Assembly: GCF_963675305.1 (NCBI RefSeq)
Contig: NZ_OY776147.1
Location: forward strand, 2,852,001 to 2,916,000
Direction of reading: 5' to 3'
Source: an uncultured Hyphomonas sp.
GTDB lineage: Bacteria; Pseudomonadota; Alphaproteobacteria; Caulobacterales; Hyphomonadaceae
DNA: 64,000 nt
A program made the translations under genes and the position numbers. This document shows positions 36,476-45,762 of the stretch, piece by piece. The notes beneath the pieces were generated by a model, which saw only the letters and a program-made list of their open reading frames with translations, did no database searches and was not told where the DNA came from. How positions within the stretch are numbered: position 1 is the first letter of the stretch; the number at the start of each line of letters is the position of its first letter.

Positions 36476-37119
36476 CCGTTTGAAGCGTCAGCCCAGACTT
36501 TCTTCACCCGCGCATCGCGGCCGCACGCCGTGCGGTAGTAGCGGTATTTGAGCGGGTTCTTCTTGTAGTAATCCTGGTGATAGTCCTCGGCCGGCCAGAA
36601 GGTGCTGGCATCGAGGATCTGCGTCACCACCGGTTTGCCGAGCACGCCGGACGCGTCGATCATGCTGACCTCGGTTTCGGCAACTTCGCGCTGGCTGGCA
36701 TCGGCAACGAACACAGCCGACCGGTAACTCTCGCCCTTGTCGCAGAACTGGCCCGTCGCATCGGTCGGATCGATATGGCGGAAGTAATAGTCCACCAGCG
36801 CATCATAGCTGACCTTGTCCGGATCATAAGTGACTTTGACGGCCTCATAATGGCCCGTCTTCTCGTGCGAGACTTGCTTGTAGGTCGGGTTCGCCACCGT
36901 GCCGCCGGTGTAGCCGGAAATGGTCGAGACGACGCCGTCCACCTTGTCGAAATCGGCTTCGACGCACCAGAAACAGCCTCCGGCAAAGACGGCCGTCGAC
37001 AGACGTTTGGCGTCGGGGCTGGAGACCTGGTCCTGCGCGCCGGCGCTGGAGAAGAATCCCAGCGCCATGGCTGCGAGACCGGCAGCGAGAGCAACAGACT
37101 GAGGAGAACGTGTACGCAT
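36469..37119 (-). CDS. msrA: peptide methionine sulfoxide reductase A, exported
   Basis: MsrA reduces methionine-S-sulfoxide in proteins. The 216-residue precursor contains the catalytic motif FAGGCFWCVE (nucleophile is the first Cys) and the downstream GQFCDKGESYRSAVF region, with further Tyr and Glu substrate residues. A signal peptide (MRTRSPQSVALAAGLAAMALGFFSSAGA) indicates a periplasmic enzyme, which repairs oxidised envelope proteins. Resolving cysteine is uncertain (TACGRDA near the C terminus). It is convergent with GT39. Confidence 0.93.
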   Translation of the reverse strand: MRTRSPQSVALAAGLAAMALGFFSSAGAQDQVSSPDAKRLSTAVFAGGCFWCVEADFDKVDGVVSTISGYTGGTVANPTYKQVSHEKTGHYEAVKVTYDPDKVSYDALVDYYFRHIDPTDATGQFCDKGESYRSAVFVADASQREVAETEVSMIDASGVLGKPVVTQILDASTFWPAEDYHQDYYKKNPLKYRYYRTACGRDARVKKVWADASNGH

Positions 37120-37275
37120 CTTACTTCACTCGATTATCTGAACCGGGGCCTTGTCCGGCTTCCAGTCTGATATGGGAAATGACCGTTGGTCTGTAACCCC
37201 GTAAAGGCAGTCCTAACGGGAATGTGTTGCGCCCGTGTTGTCCGAAGGCGGCGCAAATATGGCGATGCCGTGTTT

Positions 37276-39336
37276 TCAGGCAGGCCCGGTCAACACCCGG
37301 ACGCGGACGCGGCTCGTGCGTCCTGCAGAATCAACTGCAGTGACCGTGTAAAAACCGGGCCGGTCCGGCTTCCAGACCGGCGCGCCGGCATCATCGGTCT
37401 CGCAAGGGCGGCCATCGATGTACCAGCTGAGCCGTCCATCCCCCCGGCCGGCCAGGACGAAGCCGCGGGACGGGCGCCCGTTCACAGGCCCGGCCCAGAG
37501 TTCCGAGGCCTGCGGCGGGAACAGGATCTGCGGCGGGCCTGCCGCTTCCAGCACTTTCATCGCGCCATGGGATTTCAGCAGGCGTTTCTCGCTGGTCAGC
37601 CGCATCGTCGCTTCGCCTTCGTCCTGAAGGTGCTGGGAGACGCGGTCGGCGACTTCGAACAGGATCGGCAGGGCCGTGTCATGCCCCGTCTTGCCCGCGC
37701 GCGGCGCTCCATCCGCCCGCCCGACCCAGACCACGATCGCATGCTGTCCGGAGACGCCTGCCGCCCAGGCATCACGGAAGCCATAGGACGTGCCTGTCTT
37801 GAAGGCGATCTGCGGGGCATGCGCCGTCAGCGAGCCTGGCATGCGGCCTTCCGGTGTGGGCGCCTTGCGCAGGATGTCGAGTACTTCGCCGGCGCTTTCC
37901 CCGCTGACGAGGCGCTTGCCGGCCGATTCATAGCTCGCCGCTTCTTCGTCGGCACGCCAGACGAGCGGCTTGGCGACCCCGTCATCGCCGAGCGCGGCAT
38001 AGAGCACGGCCAGTTCGCGCGCGGTCAGCCCGGCCCCGCCAAGTGCGATGGCAAGCCCAGCCTCATGCTCTGCCCCGCCATAGATGCGCGGACGTGCCCC
38101 GGCGGAGGCGAGCTGCGCGGCGAAGCGTTCCGGGCCGACCCGGTCCAGCATGGCCACAGCCGGAATGTTCAGCGAGTGCTGCAACGCATCCGACACGCGG
38201 ACATCCCCGCGGAACATGCGGTCGAAGTTTTCCGGCTGGTAGGAGGCAAAGCGCGTCGGCAGGTCTGCCACACGGGTGTCCGGCGCGGCGGTGCCGTCAT
38301 CGAACGCCATGGCATAGATGAAAGGCTTCAGCGTGGAGCCCGGCGAGCGCGCCTGCGCCGTCAGGTCCAGCCAGCCACCCGGCCGGTCGCGCGAGGCAGA
38401 TCCCGCGATCGCCCGCACAGCCCGCGTCGGCACATGCACGACCAGCACGGAGACCTGCACGTCTTCGCCTTCGGCTTCGGCACGGGTCAGCGCAATCCGC
38501 TCGACCTCCGCCTGCAGACCGGCATCCAGTGTTGAGCGCACATCCTCACGCGGGCCTTCCGCCAGCGCCTTGGCCGTGCCATGCCAGGCACGGTCCGGGA
38601 AATCCCGCCGCCGTCCGGGCACGGACAGGGTGGCGACATCCTCGACATCGCCTTCAGTGTAGACGTCATAACGGTTCAGCTTCTCCGCCACCCAGTTGCG
38701 GGCGCGCTCGGCCGCTTCCGGGTGCCGGTCCGGCCGCCGCGCTTCCGGTGATTGCGGCAGGGCAATCAGCAGCGCGATCTCGTCCTTCGAGAGCTTGTCG
38801 GCCTCATGCCCGAAATAGCTCCAGCTCGCTGCGCGGACACCTTCAAGGTTGCCGCCATAGGGTGTCAGCGACAGGTAAAGCGAGAGGATCTCGTCCTTGG
38901 TCAGACGCCGCTCCAGCTGCCAGGCGCGGGCGATCTCGATCAGTTTGGAGCCGATATTGCGGTCACGCGGTTCCAGCATACGCGCGGTCTGCATGGTCAG
39001 GGTCGAGCCGCCGGACACGATGCGCCCGGCGAACAGCGAGTCCACGGCGGCGCGGCTGAGCCCCATCCAGTCGGTGCCCCGGTGCTCGTAGAAGCGCTTG
39101 TCTTCCACGCGGATCAGGGCGTCGATGAAGTCCGGATCGATCCGGTCCAGGTCTCCGGCAAAGCGCCAGCGACCGTCCGGTGTCGCAAAGGCCCGCAGCG
39201 GCTTGCCGTCCCGGTCCGTGACGAGGGCGGACAGCCCCCCCGCCCTTTCGAGGGGCGGAGGCAGCAGCCTGTCCGCGATGGCCACCGCAAGGAACAGCGC
39301 AAAGATGCCGAGGAAGATCCGGCGCGCTGTCAGCAT
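37276..39336 (-). CDS. pbpC: penicillin-binding protein 1C
   Basis: PBP1C is a bifunctional peptidoglycan synthase. The 686-residue protein has an N-terminal anchor, a GT51 transglycosylase domain (RVEDKRFYEHRGTDWMGLSRA, GGSTLTMQTARML), a transpeptidase domain with SxxK in RSPGSTLKP and KTG in FKTGTSYG, and the PBP1C-specific C-terminal Ig-like domain (from about 600). It starts 4 bases after the stop of the macroglobulin gene, an operon conserved in proteobacteria and linked to envelope repair. Confidence 0.95.
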   Translation of the reverse strand: MLTARRIFLGIFALFLAVAIADRLLPPPLERAGGLSALVTDRDGKPLRAFATPDGRWRFAGDLDRIDPDFIDALIRVEDKRFYEHRGTDWMGLSRAAVDSLFAGRIVSGGSTLTMQTARMLEPRDRNIGSKLIEIARAWQLERRLTKDEILSLYLSLTPYGGNLEGVRAASWSYFGHEADKLSKDEIALLIALPQSPEARRPDRHPEAAERARNWVAEKLNRYDVYTEGDVEDVATLSVPGRRRDFPDRAWHGTAKALAEGPREDVRSTLDAGLQAEVERIALTRAEAEGEDVQVSVLVVHVPTRAVRAIAGSASRDRPGGWLDLTAQARSPGSTLKPFIYAMAFDDGTAAPDTRVADLPTRFASYQPENFDRMFRGDVRVSDALQHSLNIPAVAMLDRVGPERFAAQLASAGARPRIYGGAEHEAGLAIALGGAGLTARELAVLYAALGDDGVAKPLVWRADEEAASYESAGKRLVSGESAGEVLDILRKAPTPEGRMPGSLTAHAPQIAFKTGTSYGFRDAWAAGVSGQHAIVVWVGRADGAPRAGKTGHDTALPILFEVADRVSQHLQDEGEATMRLTSEKRLLKSHGAMKVLEAAGPPQILFPPQASELWAGPVNGRPSRGFVLAGRGDGRLSWYIDGRPCETDDAGAPVWKPDRPGFYTVTAVDSAGRTSRVRVRVLTGPA

Positions 39337-39340
39337 GGCC

Positions 39341-42300
39341 TTATTTGCCTCCTTCGGCCCCGCTCTGGGCCGGAGCGATGGTCACACGGCCAGCTTTCGA
39401 GCGGGCGAACACGGCCGGGCGGTACATGTCCTCTGCGACGACGCCCGGAATGGCGAAGTCACCCGGTGTCACCGCGCGGACCACATAGGCCATGGTCACC
39501 GAGTTCGAATAGACGTCGACCGCGGCGACATAACGGTCATCCTGCGCCTGGGCGGTCTGGACGTTTGCCAGCTCTCCCAGATAGGCGAAGGCACCGTTCG
39601 GCCCGTATTCCTGACGGCCATCGGCCGGACGCAACACCGTCTCGATCTCGAAACCGGCTGGCAGCAGGTCTGCCACGATGACCGGGTTCAGGCGCCGTTC
39701 TTCCGGCGAGACGGTCAGCTTCACGACCAGCTGGTCGCCCTGGGACACGCGGGCGAGATCCACCCGGCCACCAGTCAGGGTGTAGAAGGTCTTGTCGACC
39801 TTCATCTTGGATGCCGCCGGCGGCGGGGCGCTTGCCGGCGCACCGGAGACGAGCACGGTCCGGAACATCGGGGTCTTGCCGCCGAGGGTGAAGGTCACGC
39901 CTTCGCGGGCCTGTTCTTCGGTCAGGGCATATTGGCGGTCATTATTGTTGCCGCGGCCGAGACCTTCGACATCGAGGCGGAAGTCTTTCCCGCCGCCGTC
40001 CAGATCGTTCACCGCCTGCAGGAGGAAGGATTTCTCCTGCGTGGTCAGGCGGCTCGGATCCGGCGTCTCTTTGCCGAGCTTTTCGGACAGACGTTCCAGC
40101 GTGCCGGACTGTCCGGCCTCTGCGGCGAGCGCCAGCACACCGGCCAGGTCACGCAGCGGCGTCTGGTAATAGTCGCCGGTATTGTTGTAGCCGAGCGCGT
40201 CTTCGGCCGCCTTGAAGGCCGAATTGGCGCGGGCCTTGTCGCCCAGCTGCGCCAGCGCCGCGCCGATATGGGCCCGGGCCAGCGGGCTGTCGATCGACTT
40301 CAGCTCGCGGTCATGCAGGTAACGCAGGCGGGAGATGTCCGCCTTGCCGGCCTTGGCCAGCACATAGAGCGCATAGGCCGAGGACCGTTTCATCAACTGG
40401 TCGACCGTGTCATTGGAATACCGGCTCTCATAAACATCGGTATCGTAGCCATAGACCCGCCAGGCATCGCCCGTCGCGATCTGGCGCAGGGCGCCATAGG
40501 CCCGGTCCATCGCCTCGTCCGGCACGGCATAACCGGCTTCCTTGGCACGATAGACAAAGTCCGTCGCATAGGCGCCAAGCCAGGGCGAAGCATAGCCATC
40601 GCCTTCGCGCCAGAGGCCGAACGCTCCGTCTGCACCCTGACGGTTCAGCAGCGTGTTCACCGCCACCTGAACCTTGGTCGCCGGATCGTCATTGGCATCC
40701 TTCGCGCCCATGGCAACCAGTTGTTCCGAATAGAGCAGCGGCAGAGCGCGGCTCGTCGTCTGTTCGGTACAGCCATAGGGATAGCGGTCGAGCGAAGCAT
40801 AGAGCGTCGCAGCATCGACCGGGATGGACGAGAAGCCCACCGAGACGAAGCCCGAGCCCTGGACGAGGTCCGTCAAGAGGCTCGGATCGACAGAGAAGGC
40901 ATCGCCCGGCTGCATCAGTTTCGAGGACACGCGCGTCACCGGCAGGTAAGGCGAACGCGTCTGGATCTGATAAGTCCGGTCCACGGCATATTTGCCGGGG
41001 CCTTCGACATCGAGGCGAACGGTGGAAATGCCTTCATCCTCGGCCTCGACACGGACCGGCAGGTCCATGCGCTCACCGGTCTTCAGCACACGGGTCAGCT
41101 TGCCGTCGGCAATCGAGACGCCTTTGGTCGCGCCCACCTGGGCCGAGAACTCGCCGTCTTCCAGTTCGACATTGTCGACACTGGCGGTCAGCACGGCTTC
41201 GTCACCCGGCGCCAGGAAGCGCGGCATGATGAGGTCCGCCGGGGCTTCGTCGCGCACGGTCATGGTCGAGACCGCAGAGCCGACCCCGGTCTTCGACCAG
41301 GCCACCGCCATCAGGCGCAGCTCCCCATTGAATTCGGGCACATCGAAGCGGACTTTCGCCTTGCCGGACCGGCCGACATCGACGAGGCCGGAGAACAGCG
41401 CGACGGATTTGACCGGCACAACGGAGAGGCCTTCCCCGCCCAGCTGGTCACCGCCCGTGCGCACTTCTGCCGGCAGGCCCATGTTCGGGTCCAGCAAGCG
41501 GCCGTAATCGTCGTACAGTTCCACGCCGAGGGCCTTCTTGCCGTAATAGTACGACACCGGGTCCGGGCTTTTGAACTTGGTGAGACGCAGGATGCCCTCA
41601 TCCACGGCGGCGAGCGTCAGATAGACCGGCTCGCGCGGGCCATCGCCAATGTCGACCTCGATCACCTGTTCGCCGCGCGGACGCGTAACCGACGGCGCAT
41701 TGATCGCCATGTCGAAGGTGCGCGCATCCATGTTGAGCGGAATATAGGTGACACCGACAGCGCGGCGCGGCTTCGCCTGCAGCACCGGGTCACGTTCGGT
41801 ATAGACCGAGACCATGACATAGGCGCCGTCGCCCCACTCGTCGTTCACCGGCAGGGTCACCTGCGTGCCGCCTTCGGTGACAGCAATATTCTGCACGGAG
41901 AGCACCTTGTCGGTCGCAACCACGACCTGCGCCTGCCCGTCATAGGGCGGGACGATGGTGATCTCTGCGGTCTGGCCAGAGGCCGGGGCCTTGGCCGGGC
42001 CGGTGACTTTCACGCGGTCCGGGGCCTCAACGCCATCATCGGAGACATAGCCGCCCCAGCCGACATAGAAATTGTCGCTGGCCGACGTGCCGGACGCAGA
42101 GCCCGTGCCTTCGATCACCAGTTCATGGCTGCCCCAGTCGAGGCCGGAGACCGTGATCTCGCCCGTGCCGCCTTCTGGCGTGGTCAGCACGCCTTCATTC
42201 ACCTTGGTCACGGTGCGAGAGCGGCGCCAGCGCCAGCGGTCGCCATCATTGTACCAGTCATAGTGCCAGTCGATCGCCAGCACTTTCCATTTCAGGTCTT

Positions 42301-44317
42301 CTGCCACGGCATTGCCATCGGCATCCACGGCGACGACCTGATAGGTCGCATCCCCGCCCCGCTCGACCGAATAGTCGAAGCCGGGCTTCAGGCCGAGATA
42401 GAGGCTCTCCGGCCGGTAAGGCACCCGCACGCTTTCCGACACGGCCCGCCCGCCGGGTTCCAGTACGGAGACGACCGTGTTCAGGCGCAGCGGCACACCG
42501 GCATTGCTGCCGGCATTACCGGGCGACAGGCGGATCACGGCATTGCCCGCGCCGTCGGTCGTCACATCGTCGAATTCGAGAATGCGTTCCTGGAAGCTTG
42601 AATCGTGGCGGCCATAACTGAACCCTTCAAAGGCCGGAAACGGATTGGGCTGACGCTCGACCCGGGCTTCGGCCTTGACGGTCAGGCCCGCACCCGGCGC
42701 ACCATAGAGGAAGCGCGAGGACACTTCGACATCGCGCGTGCCGCCCAGCTTCACCGGCGTCTCATCATCGGTGGTGAGGTCCACGGCGATACGCTGCGGC
42801 ACGAAATCCTCGACCGAGAAGCGGACAGAGCCGGACGCACCGGGAATGCCGTCCATCTGGACCTCGACGCGCCACTCACCGCGCGAGGCGCCTTTGGGCA
42901 GTTCGAAATTGTGCAGCACGGCAGCGGCGTCCGATCCGGTGAAACGGATCTTCTCCGACACAAGGCCATTCGGGCGGTACAGCACCAGGCTCCCGTCGCG
43001 GTCGGTCACGGCCTTGCCCGTGGTGTCCCGCAGCATGCCGGTCAGCCGCACCGTCTCGCCCGGGCGGTAGATACCCCGGTCCGTGTACAGATAGGCATCG
43101 ATGATGCCGGGCATGCGGCGCCCGCCGATATTTTCTTCCGACAGGTCCACCGGCGCGCGGGTCAGGTCCAGCGCGGCCAGCTCGCCCTTGGCGGTCAGCG
43201 CGAGGATCAGTTTCGGCGCCATGTTGCCCTGGCCATTGGTCAGCTCAGCCGGGAACACGACGCGTCCCTGCTGGTCCGAACGGCTTTCGGCAAGGAGGTC
43301 ATTGTTGCGGGCGATGAGCTGGACCGTCGTATCGGAGATCGGACGGCCATCCTTCAGCGACCGCAGCGTCACATCGACCCCGTTGCCGCCCTCATAGGCC
43401 GTGATGGCAAGGTCGGTCAGCATGATCCAGCGGCTGGTCGAGGCCGGCGGGCCGACTGCCTCGCCGATGTCGTCAGCGTCCTTGACGGTCACGAAATAGG
43501 CGCCCGGCTCCATCGTTCCGATAGTCGCTTCCAGCGGGAAGACGGTGATGACCGGCGCGTTCTGTTCGCGCGCAACATCGACCGTGCCCTTGAACAATTC
43601 TTCTTTCACATCGTCCGGGTCGTTCTCGCCCCAGGTCCAGGAATGGCTGCCCTGTGCGGACGTCGTGCCCTGGCTGATCCGCTTGAAGGCCAGCGCGCGG
43701 TCATTGATGCGGGAAACCGTTACTTCGATCCTGTCGACATTCACCGTCTCAATCGGCAGGCCGTCAGCATTCTCGCGCGGCAGGATGACCCCCGTGCCCT
43801 TGAAGCCGACATAAGGCGGCCGGTCGGCAAAATCGATCGGCACTTCTTCCTGGTTTTTCAGGGTCCGGCCATCGGCGGCCGGCAGACCCGACAGCAGCGT
43901 CGCCGTCCGCTCCGTCCCGAAGGACAGGCCGCCAACGCACAGCTCGCGGCCCTCAACGCTCAGCGCCGGATTGAAGGCCGGACGGAATTCAACATAGGGA
44001 GAATAGTCCGCTTCCGGGTCCAGCGCAGCGGAGAAGACGAAACAGGCCAGCGGCGCATCCTGACTGGTATCGATGCGGTAGCGGAAATAGGTGAATTCCT
44101 GCTCGCGGGCATCGATTGCGGCCTGGCGCCGCTTCTCTCTTTGCCGGGCCGCCACACTGTCAGCGGGCGACAGCTGCACCACCGTGCCTTCTTCGCCAGG
44201 GCCGGAACCGGAGCGCTCAGAGCCGCCACCTCCCCCGCATGCAGCGAGAACACTCAGGAGCAACGCCATCAGCATTGCCTTGCCGTATCCCCCCTGGCCC
44301 GGGATGAAGTGCGTCAT
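39341..44317 (-). CDS. yfhM: bacterial alpha-2-macroglobulin lipoprotein (YfhM-like)
   Basis: This is a 1658-residue periplasmic protease trap. It has a lipobox (VLAACG, Cys27), several MG domains, a bait region, and the thioester motif YGCTEQ with Cys1183 (codon at 40769-40771), which covalently binds attacking proteases. The complement-like thioester domain and a C-terminal receptor-binding-like domain follow. The ATG at 44317 starts the lipoprotein signal; a longer frame to 44467 is antisense noise. It is co-transcribed with pbpC, as in E. coli. Confidence 0.94.
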   Translation of the reverse strand: MTHFIPGQGGYGKAMLMALLLSVLAACGGGGGSERSGSGPGEEGTVVQLSPADSVAARQREKRRQAAIDAREQEFTYFRYRIDTSQDAPLACFVFSAALDPEADYSPYVEFRPAFNPALSVEGRELCVGGLSFGTERTATLLSGLPAADGRTLKNQEEVPIDFADRPPYVGFKGTGVILPRENADGLPIETVNVDRIEVTVSRINDRALAFKRISQGTTSAQGSHSWTWGENDPDDVKEELFKGTVDVAREQNAPVITVFPLEATIGTMEPGAYFVTVKDADDIGEAVGPPASTSRWIMLTDLAITAYEGGNGVDVTLRSLKDGRPISDTTVQLIARNNDLLAESRSDQQGRVVFPAELTNGQGNMAPKLILALTAKGELAALDLTRAPVDLSEENIGGRRMPGIIDAYLYTDRGIYRPGETVRLTGMLRDTTGKAVTDRDGSLVLYRPNGLVSEKIRFTGSDAAAVLHNFELPKGASRGEWRVEVQMDGIPGASGSVRFSVEDFVPQRIAVDLTTDDETPVKLGGTRDVEVSSRFLYGAPGAGLTVKAEARVERQPNPFPAFEGFSYGRHDSSFQERILEFDDVTTDGAGNAVIRLSPGNAGSNAGVPLRLNTVVSVLEPGGRAVSESVRVPYRPESLYLGLKPGFDYSVERGGDATYQVVAVDADGNAVAEDLKWKVLAIDWHYDWYNDGDRWRWRRSRTVTKVNEGVLTTPEGGTGEITVSGLDWGSHELVIEGTGSASGTSASDNFYVGWGGYVSDDGVEAPDRVKVTGPAKAPASGQTAEITIVPPYDGQAQVVVATDKVLSVQNIAVTEGGTQVTLPVNDEWGDGAYVMVSVYTERDPVLQAKPRRAVGVTYIPLNMDARTFDMAINAPSVTRPRGEQVIEVDIGDGPREPVYLTLAAVDEGILRLTKFKSPDPVSYYYGKKALGVELYDDYGRLLDPNMGLPAEVRTGGDQLGGEGLSVVPVKSVALFSGLVDVGRSGKAKVRFDVPEFNGELRLMAVAWSKTGVGSAVSTMTVRDEAPADLIMPRFLAPGDEAVLTASVDNVELEDGEFSAQVGATKGVSIADGKLTRVLKTGERMDLPVRVEAEDEGISTVRLDVEGPGKYAVDRTYQIQTRSPYLPVTRVSSKLMQPGDAFSVDPSLLTDLVQGSGFVSVGFSSIPVDAATLYASLDRYPYGCTEQTTSRALPLLYSEQLVAMGAKDANDDPATKVQVAVNTLLNRQGADGAFGLWREGDGYASPWLGAYATDFVYRAKEAGYAVPDEAMDRAYGALRQIATGDAWRVYGYDTDVYESRYSNDTVDQLMKRSSAYALYVLAKAGKADISRLRYLHDRELKSIDSPLARAHIGAALAQLGDKARANSAFKAAEDALGYNNTGDYYQTPLRDLAGVLALAAEAGQSGTLERLSEKLGKETPDPSRLTTQEKSFLLQAVNDLDGGGKDFRLDVEGLGRGNNNDRQYALTEEQAREGVTFTLGGKTPMFRTVLVSGAPASAPPPAASKMKVDKTFYTLTGGRVDLARVSQGDQLVVKLTVSPEERRLNPVIVADLLPAGFEIETVLRPADGRQEYGPNGAFAYLGELANVQTAQAQDDRYVAAVDVYSNSVTMAYVVRAVTPGDFAIPGVVAEDMYRPAVFARSKAGRVTIAPAQSGAEGGK

Positions 44318-44331
44318 GAAGCCTCTCCTAC

Positions 44332-44395
44332 GTGTAACATGAACACTCTTACACATCTTCGCGGGGGCGCGAACAGGGCGTGAATTGGACAATTC
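44332..44395. promoter_or_regulatory. two palindromes upstream of the macroglobulin gene
   Basis: GTGTAA (44332-44337) and TTACAC (44349-44354) form an inverted repeat in the 5' leader about 15 bases from the ATG at 44317. Further up, GAATTG (44382-44387) and CAATTC (44390-44395) form a 14-bp palindrome with a 2-base centre. Either may be a regulator site. I saw no convincing promoter pair between them. Confidence 0.4.
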
Positions 44396-44476
44396 CGACA
44401 TTATTCGGGGATTTCGCCGGTACGGCACCGCCAAACCCAGCTTGCCAGCTGCGGCACCACGCGCCATCGTCGCGTC

Positions 44477-44842
44477 ATGTGGAGCTGGCGCATCCTCGGA
44501 ATGATTTCATTCGCGTTTGGCGCGATCGGTCTGTTTCTGCCTATCTGGCCCACCACAGTCTTCTGGATTGTCGCCGCACTGGCCTTTGCCCGCTCCAACC
44601 CGGCCTGGGCGGAATGGATCTATGCCCGCCCCAAGATTGGCCCGCCGATCCGCATCTTTGTCGAGACCGGTGCGCTCAGCCATGCCGGCAAGGCTGCCGC
44701 CCTCGGCGGCATGGGCCTGTCAGCCGCCGTGATCGGATTTGCATTCTGGAAACGGCCGGTGCCGCTGAGTATCGCCCTGTCGATCCTCGGCTTCGGCGCG
44801 CTCTTCGTGATGACGCGACCCCGGGCGCCCTCGGATTCCTGA
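44477..44842 (+). CDS. DUF454 family membrane protein (YbaN-like)
   Basis: The 121-residue protein has three to four membrane helices and the DUF454 hallmark GLFLPIWPTTVFWIVAALAF followed by SNPAWAEWI. YbaN-like proteins are inner-membrane proteins of unknown function. Context gives no clue: it lies between the divergent macroglobulin gene and a convergent ion channel. The ATG at 44477 is taken from the first helix; no strong ribosome site is visible. Confidence 0.88.
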   Translation: MWSWRILGMISFAFGAIGLFLPIWPTTVFWIVAALAFARSNPAWAEWIYARPKIGPPIRIFVETGALSHAGKAAALGGMGLSAAVIGFAFWKRPVPLSIALSILGFGALFVMTRPRAPSDS

Positions 44843-44849
44843 CCCGCAG

Positions 44850-45734
44850 CTAGTCGCCCAGACCGCCATCGGTGCCGGGCAGCGGCACCTTTCCGTCCGG
44901 CGTCCGCTCAGCCTGTGAGGAATAGGCATGGGTGGCAGCCTTTTCCTTCGCCTCCTGCCGCTCGCGCAGCTCATCCGAGAAGGCGCTGGCAAACACGCCT
45001 GCCGGGAGCGCCACGACACCGATGCCGGCAATCGCGATGACCGAGGCGAACATCCGCCCCAGCGGCGTCACCGGATAGACATCGCCATAGCCGACCGTGG
45101 TCAGCGTCGCGATGGCCCACCAGATGGCGCGGGGAATGGAGGCGAAGCTTTCCTGCTGCTCTCCGCCGACGCCTTCGATGAAATACAGCGCCACCGCCGA
45201 GACATAGACCAGCACCAGCGCCATCGCGAGCGCCGTGAGAAGCTGCGTACCTGCCCGCTTCACCGCCGCGCCAAAAATATCGAAGGCCGGCACAAAGCGC
45301 GCAAGCTTGATCAGCCGGAACAGGCGCAGCACCCGCAGTGCAATCAGCGGAATGCCGAACCCGGCCATCATCACGATCAGCTCCGGCAGAAAGGCCAGGA
45401 GGTCGGCGATCGAATAGAACCGCGTCATGTATTTGAGCCGGCCGCTAATGCCCCGGTATTCCGGGTCCAGCCCCGCCACGACGACCCGCAGCACATATTC
45501 CACCGCAAAGGCGAACACGACAAAGATATTGAACGCGCGGAATACAGCCTGCCATTGCGGCTGGGAATTCAGGGCTGGCTCTGTCTCCAGCGCCAGGAAC
45601 AGGAAGCTCAGCAGGACCAGCGCAACGATGAAGAGGTTGGTGACCGAGATGCTGCGCAGGCGCGCTTCCGGCACCAGCTCCTGATAGAGCTTGTAGCGCA
45701 GCCCCTTCTGCACCATCAGCTGCTGCACCACCAT
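44850..45734 (-). CDS. voltage-gated potassium-type ion channel
   Basis: This is a 294-residue tetrameric cation channel subunit with six membrane helices. An Arg-rich S4-like helix reads RVLRLFRLIKLAR, and the selectivity filter is TLTTVGYGDVYP, the potassium signature TVGYGD. A charged cytosolic C-terminal tail follows the last helix. Members of this group (Kch/KvAP-like) respond to voltage. It converges with DUF454 and is 28 bases downstream of pheT on the same strand. Confidence 0.92.
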   Translation of the reverse strand: MVVQQLMVQKGLRYKLYQELVPEARLRSISVTNLFIVALVLLSFLFLALETEPALNSQPQWQAVFRAFNIFVVFAFAVEYVLRVVVAGLDPEYRGISGRLKYMTRFYSIADLLAFLPELIVMMAGFGIPLIALRVLRLFRLIKLARFVPAFDIFGAAVKRAGTQLLTALAMALVLVYVSAVALYFIEGVGGEQQESFASIPRAIWWAIATLTTVGYGDVYPVTPLGRMFASVIAIAGIGVVALPAGVFASAFSDELRERQEAKEKAATHAYSSQAERTPDGKVPLPGTDGGLGD

Positions 45735-45762
45735 GTCCGGCCTCGCTGCGTTCCCCTTCGGC

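Noticed and set aside
39098..42601. Plus-strand open frame of 1167 codons, and a similar one at 42605-44383
   Set aside because: They run antisense through the alpha-2-macroglobulin gene, lack any domain, and arise from third-position GC bias of the real gene.
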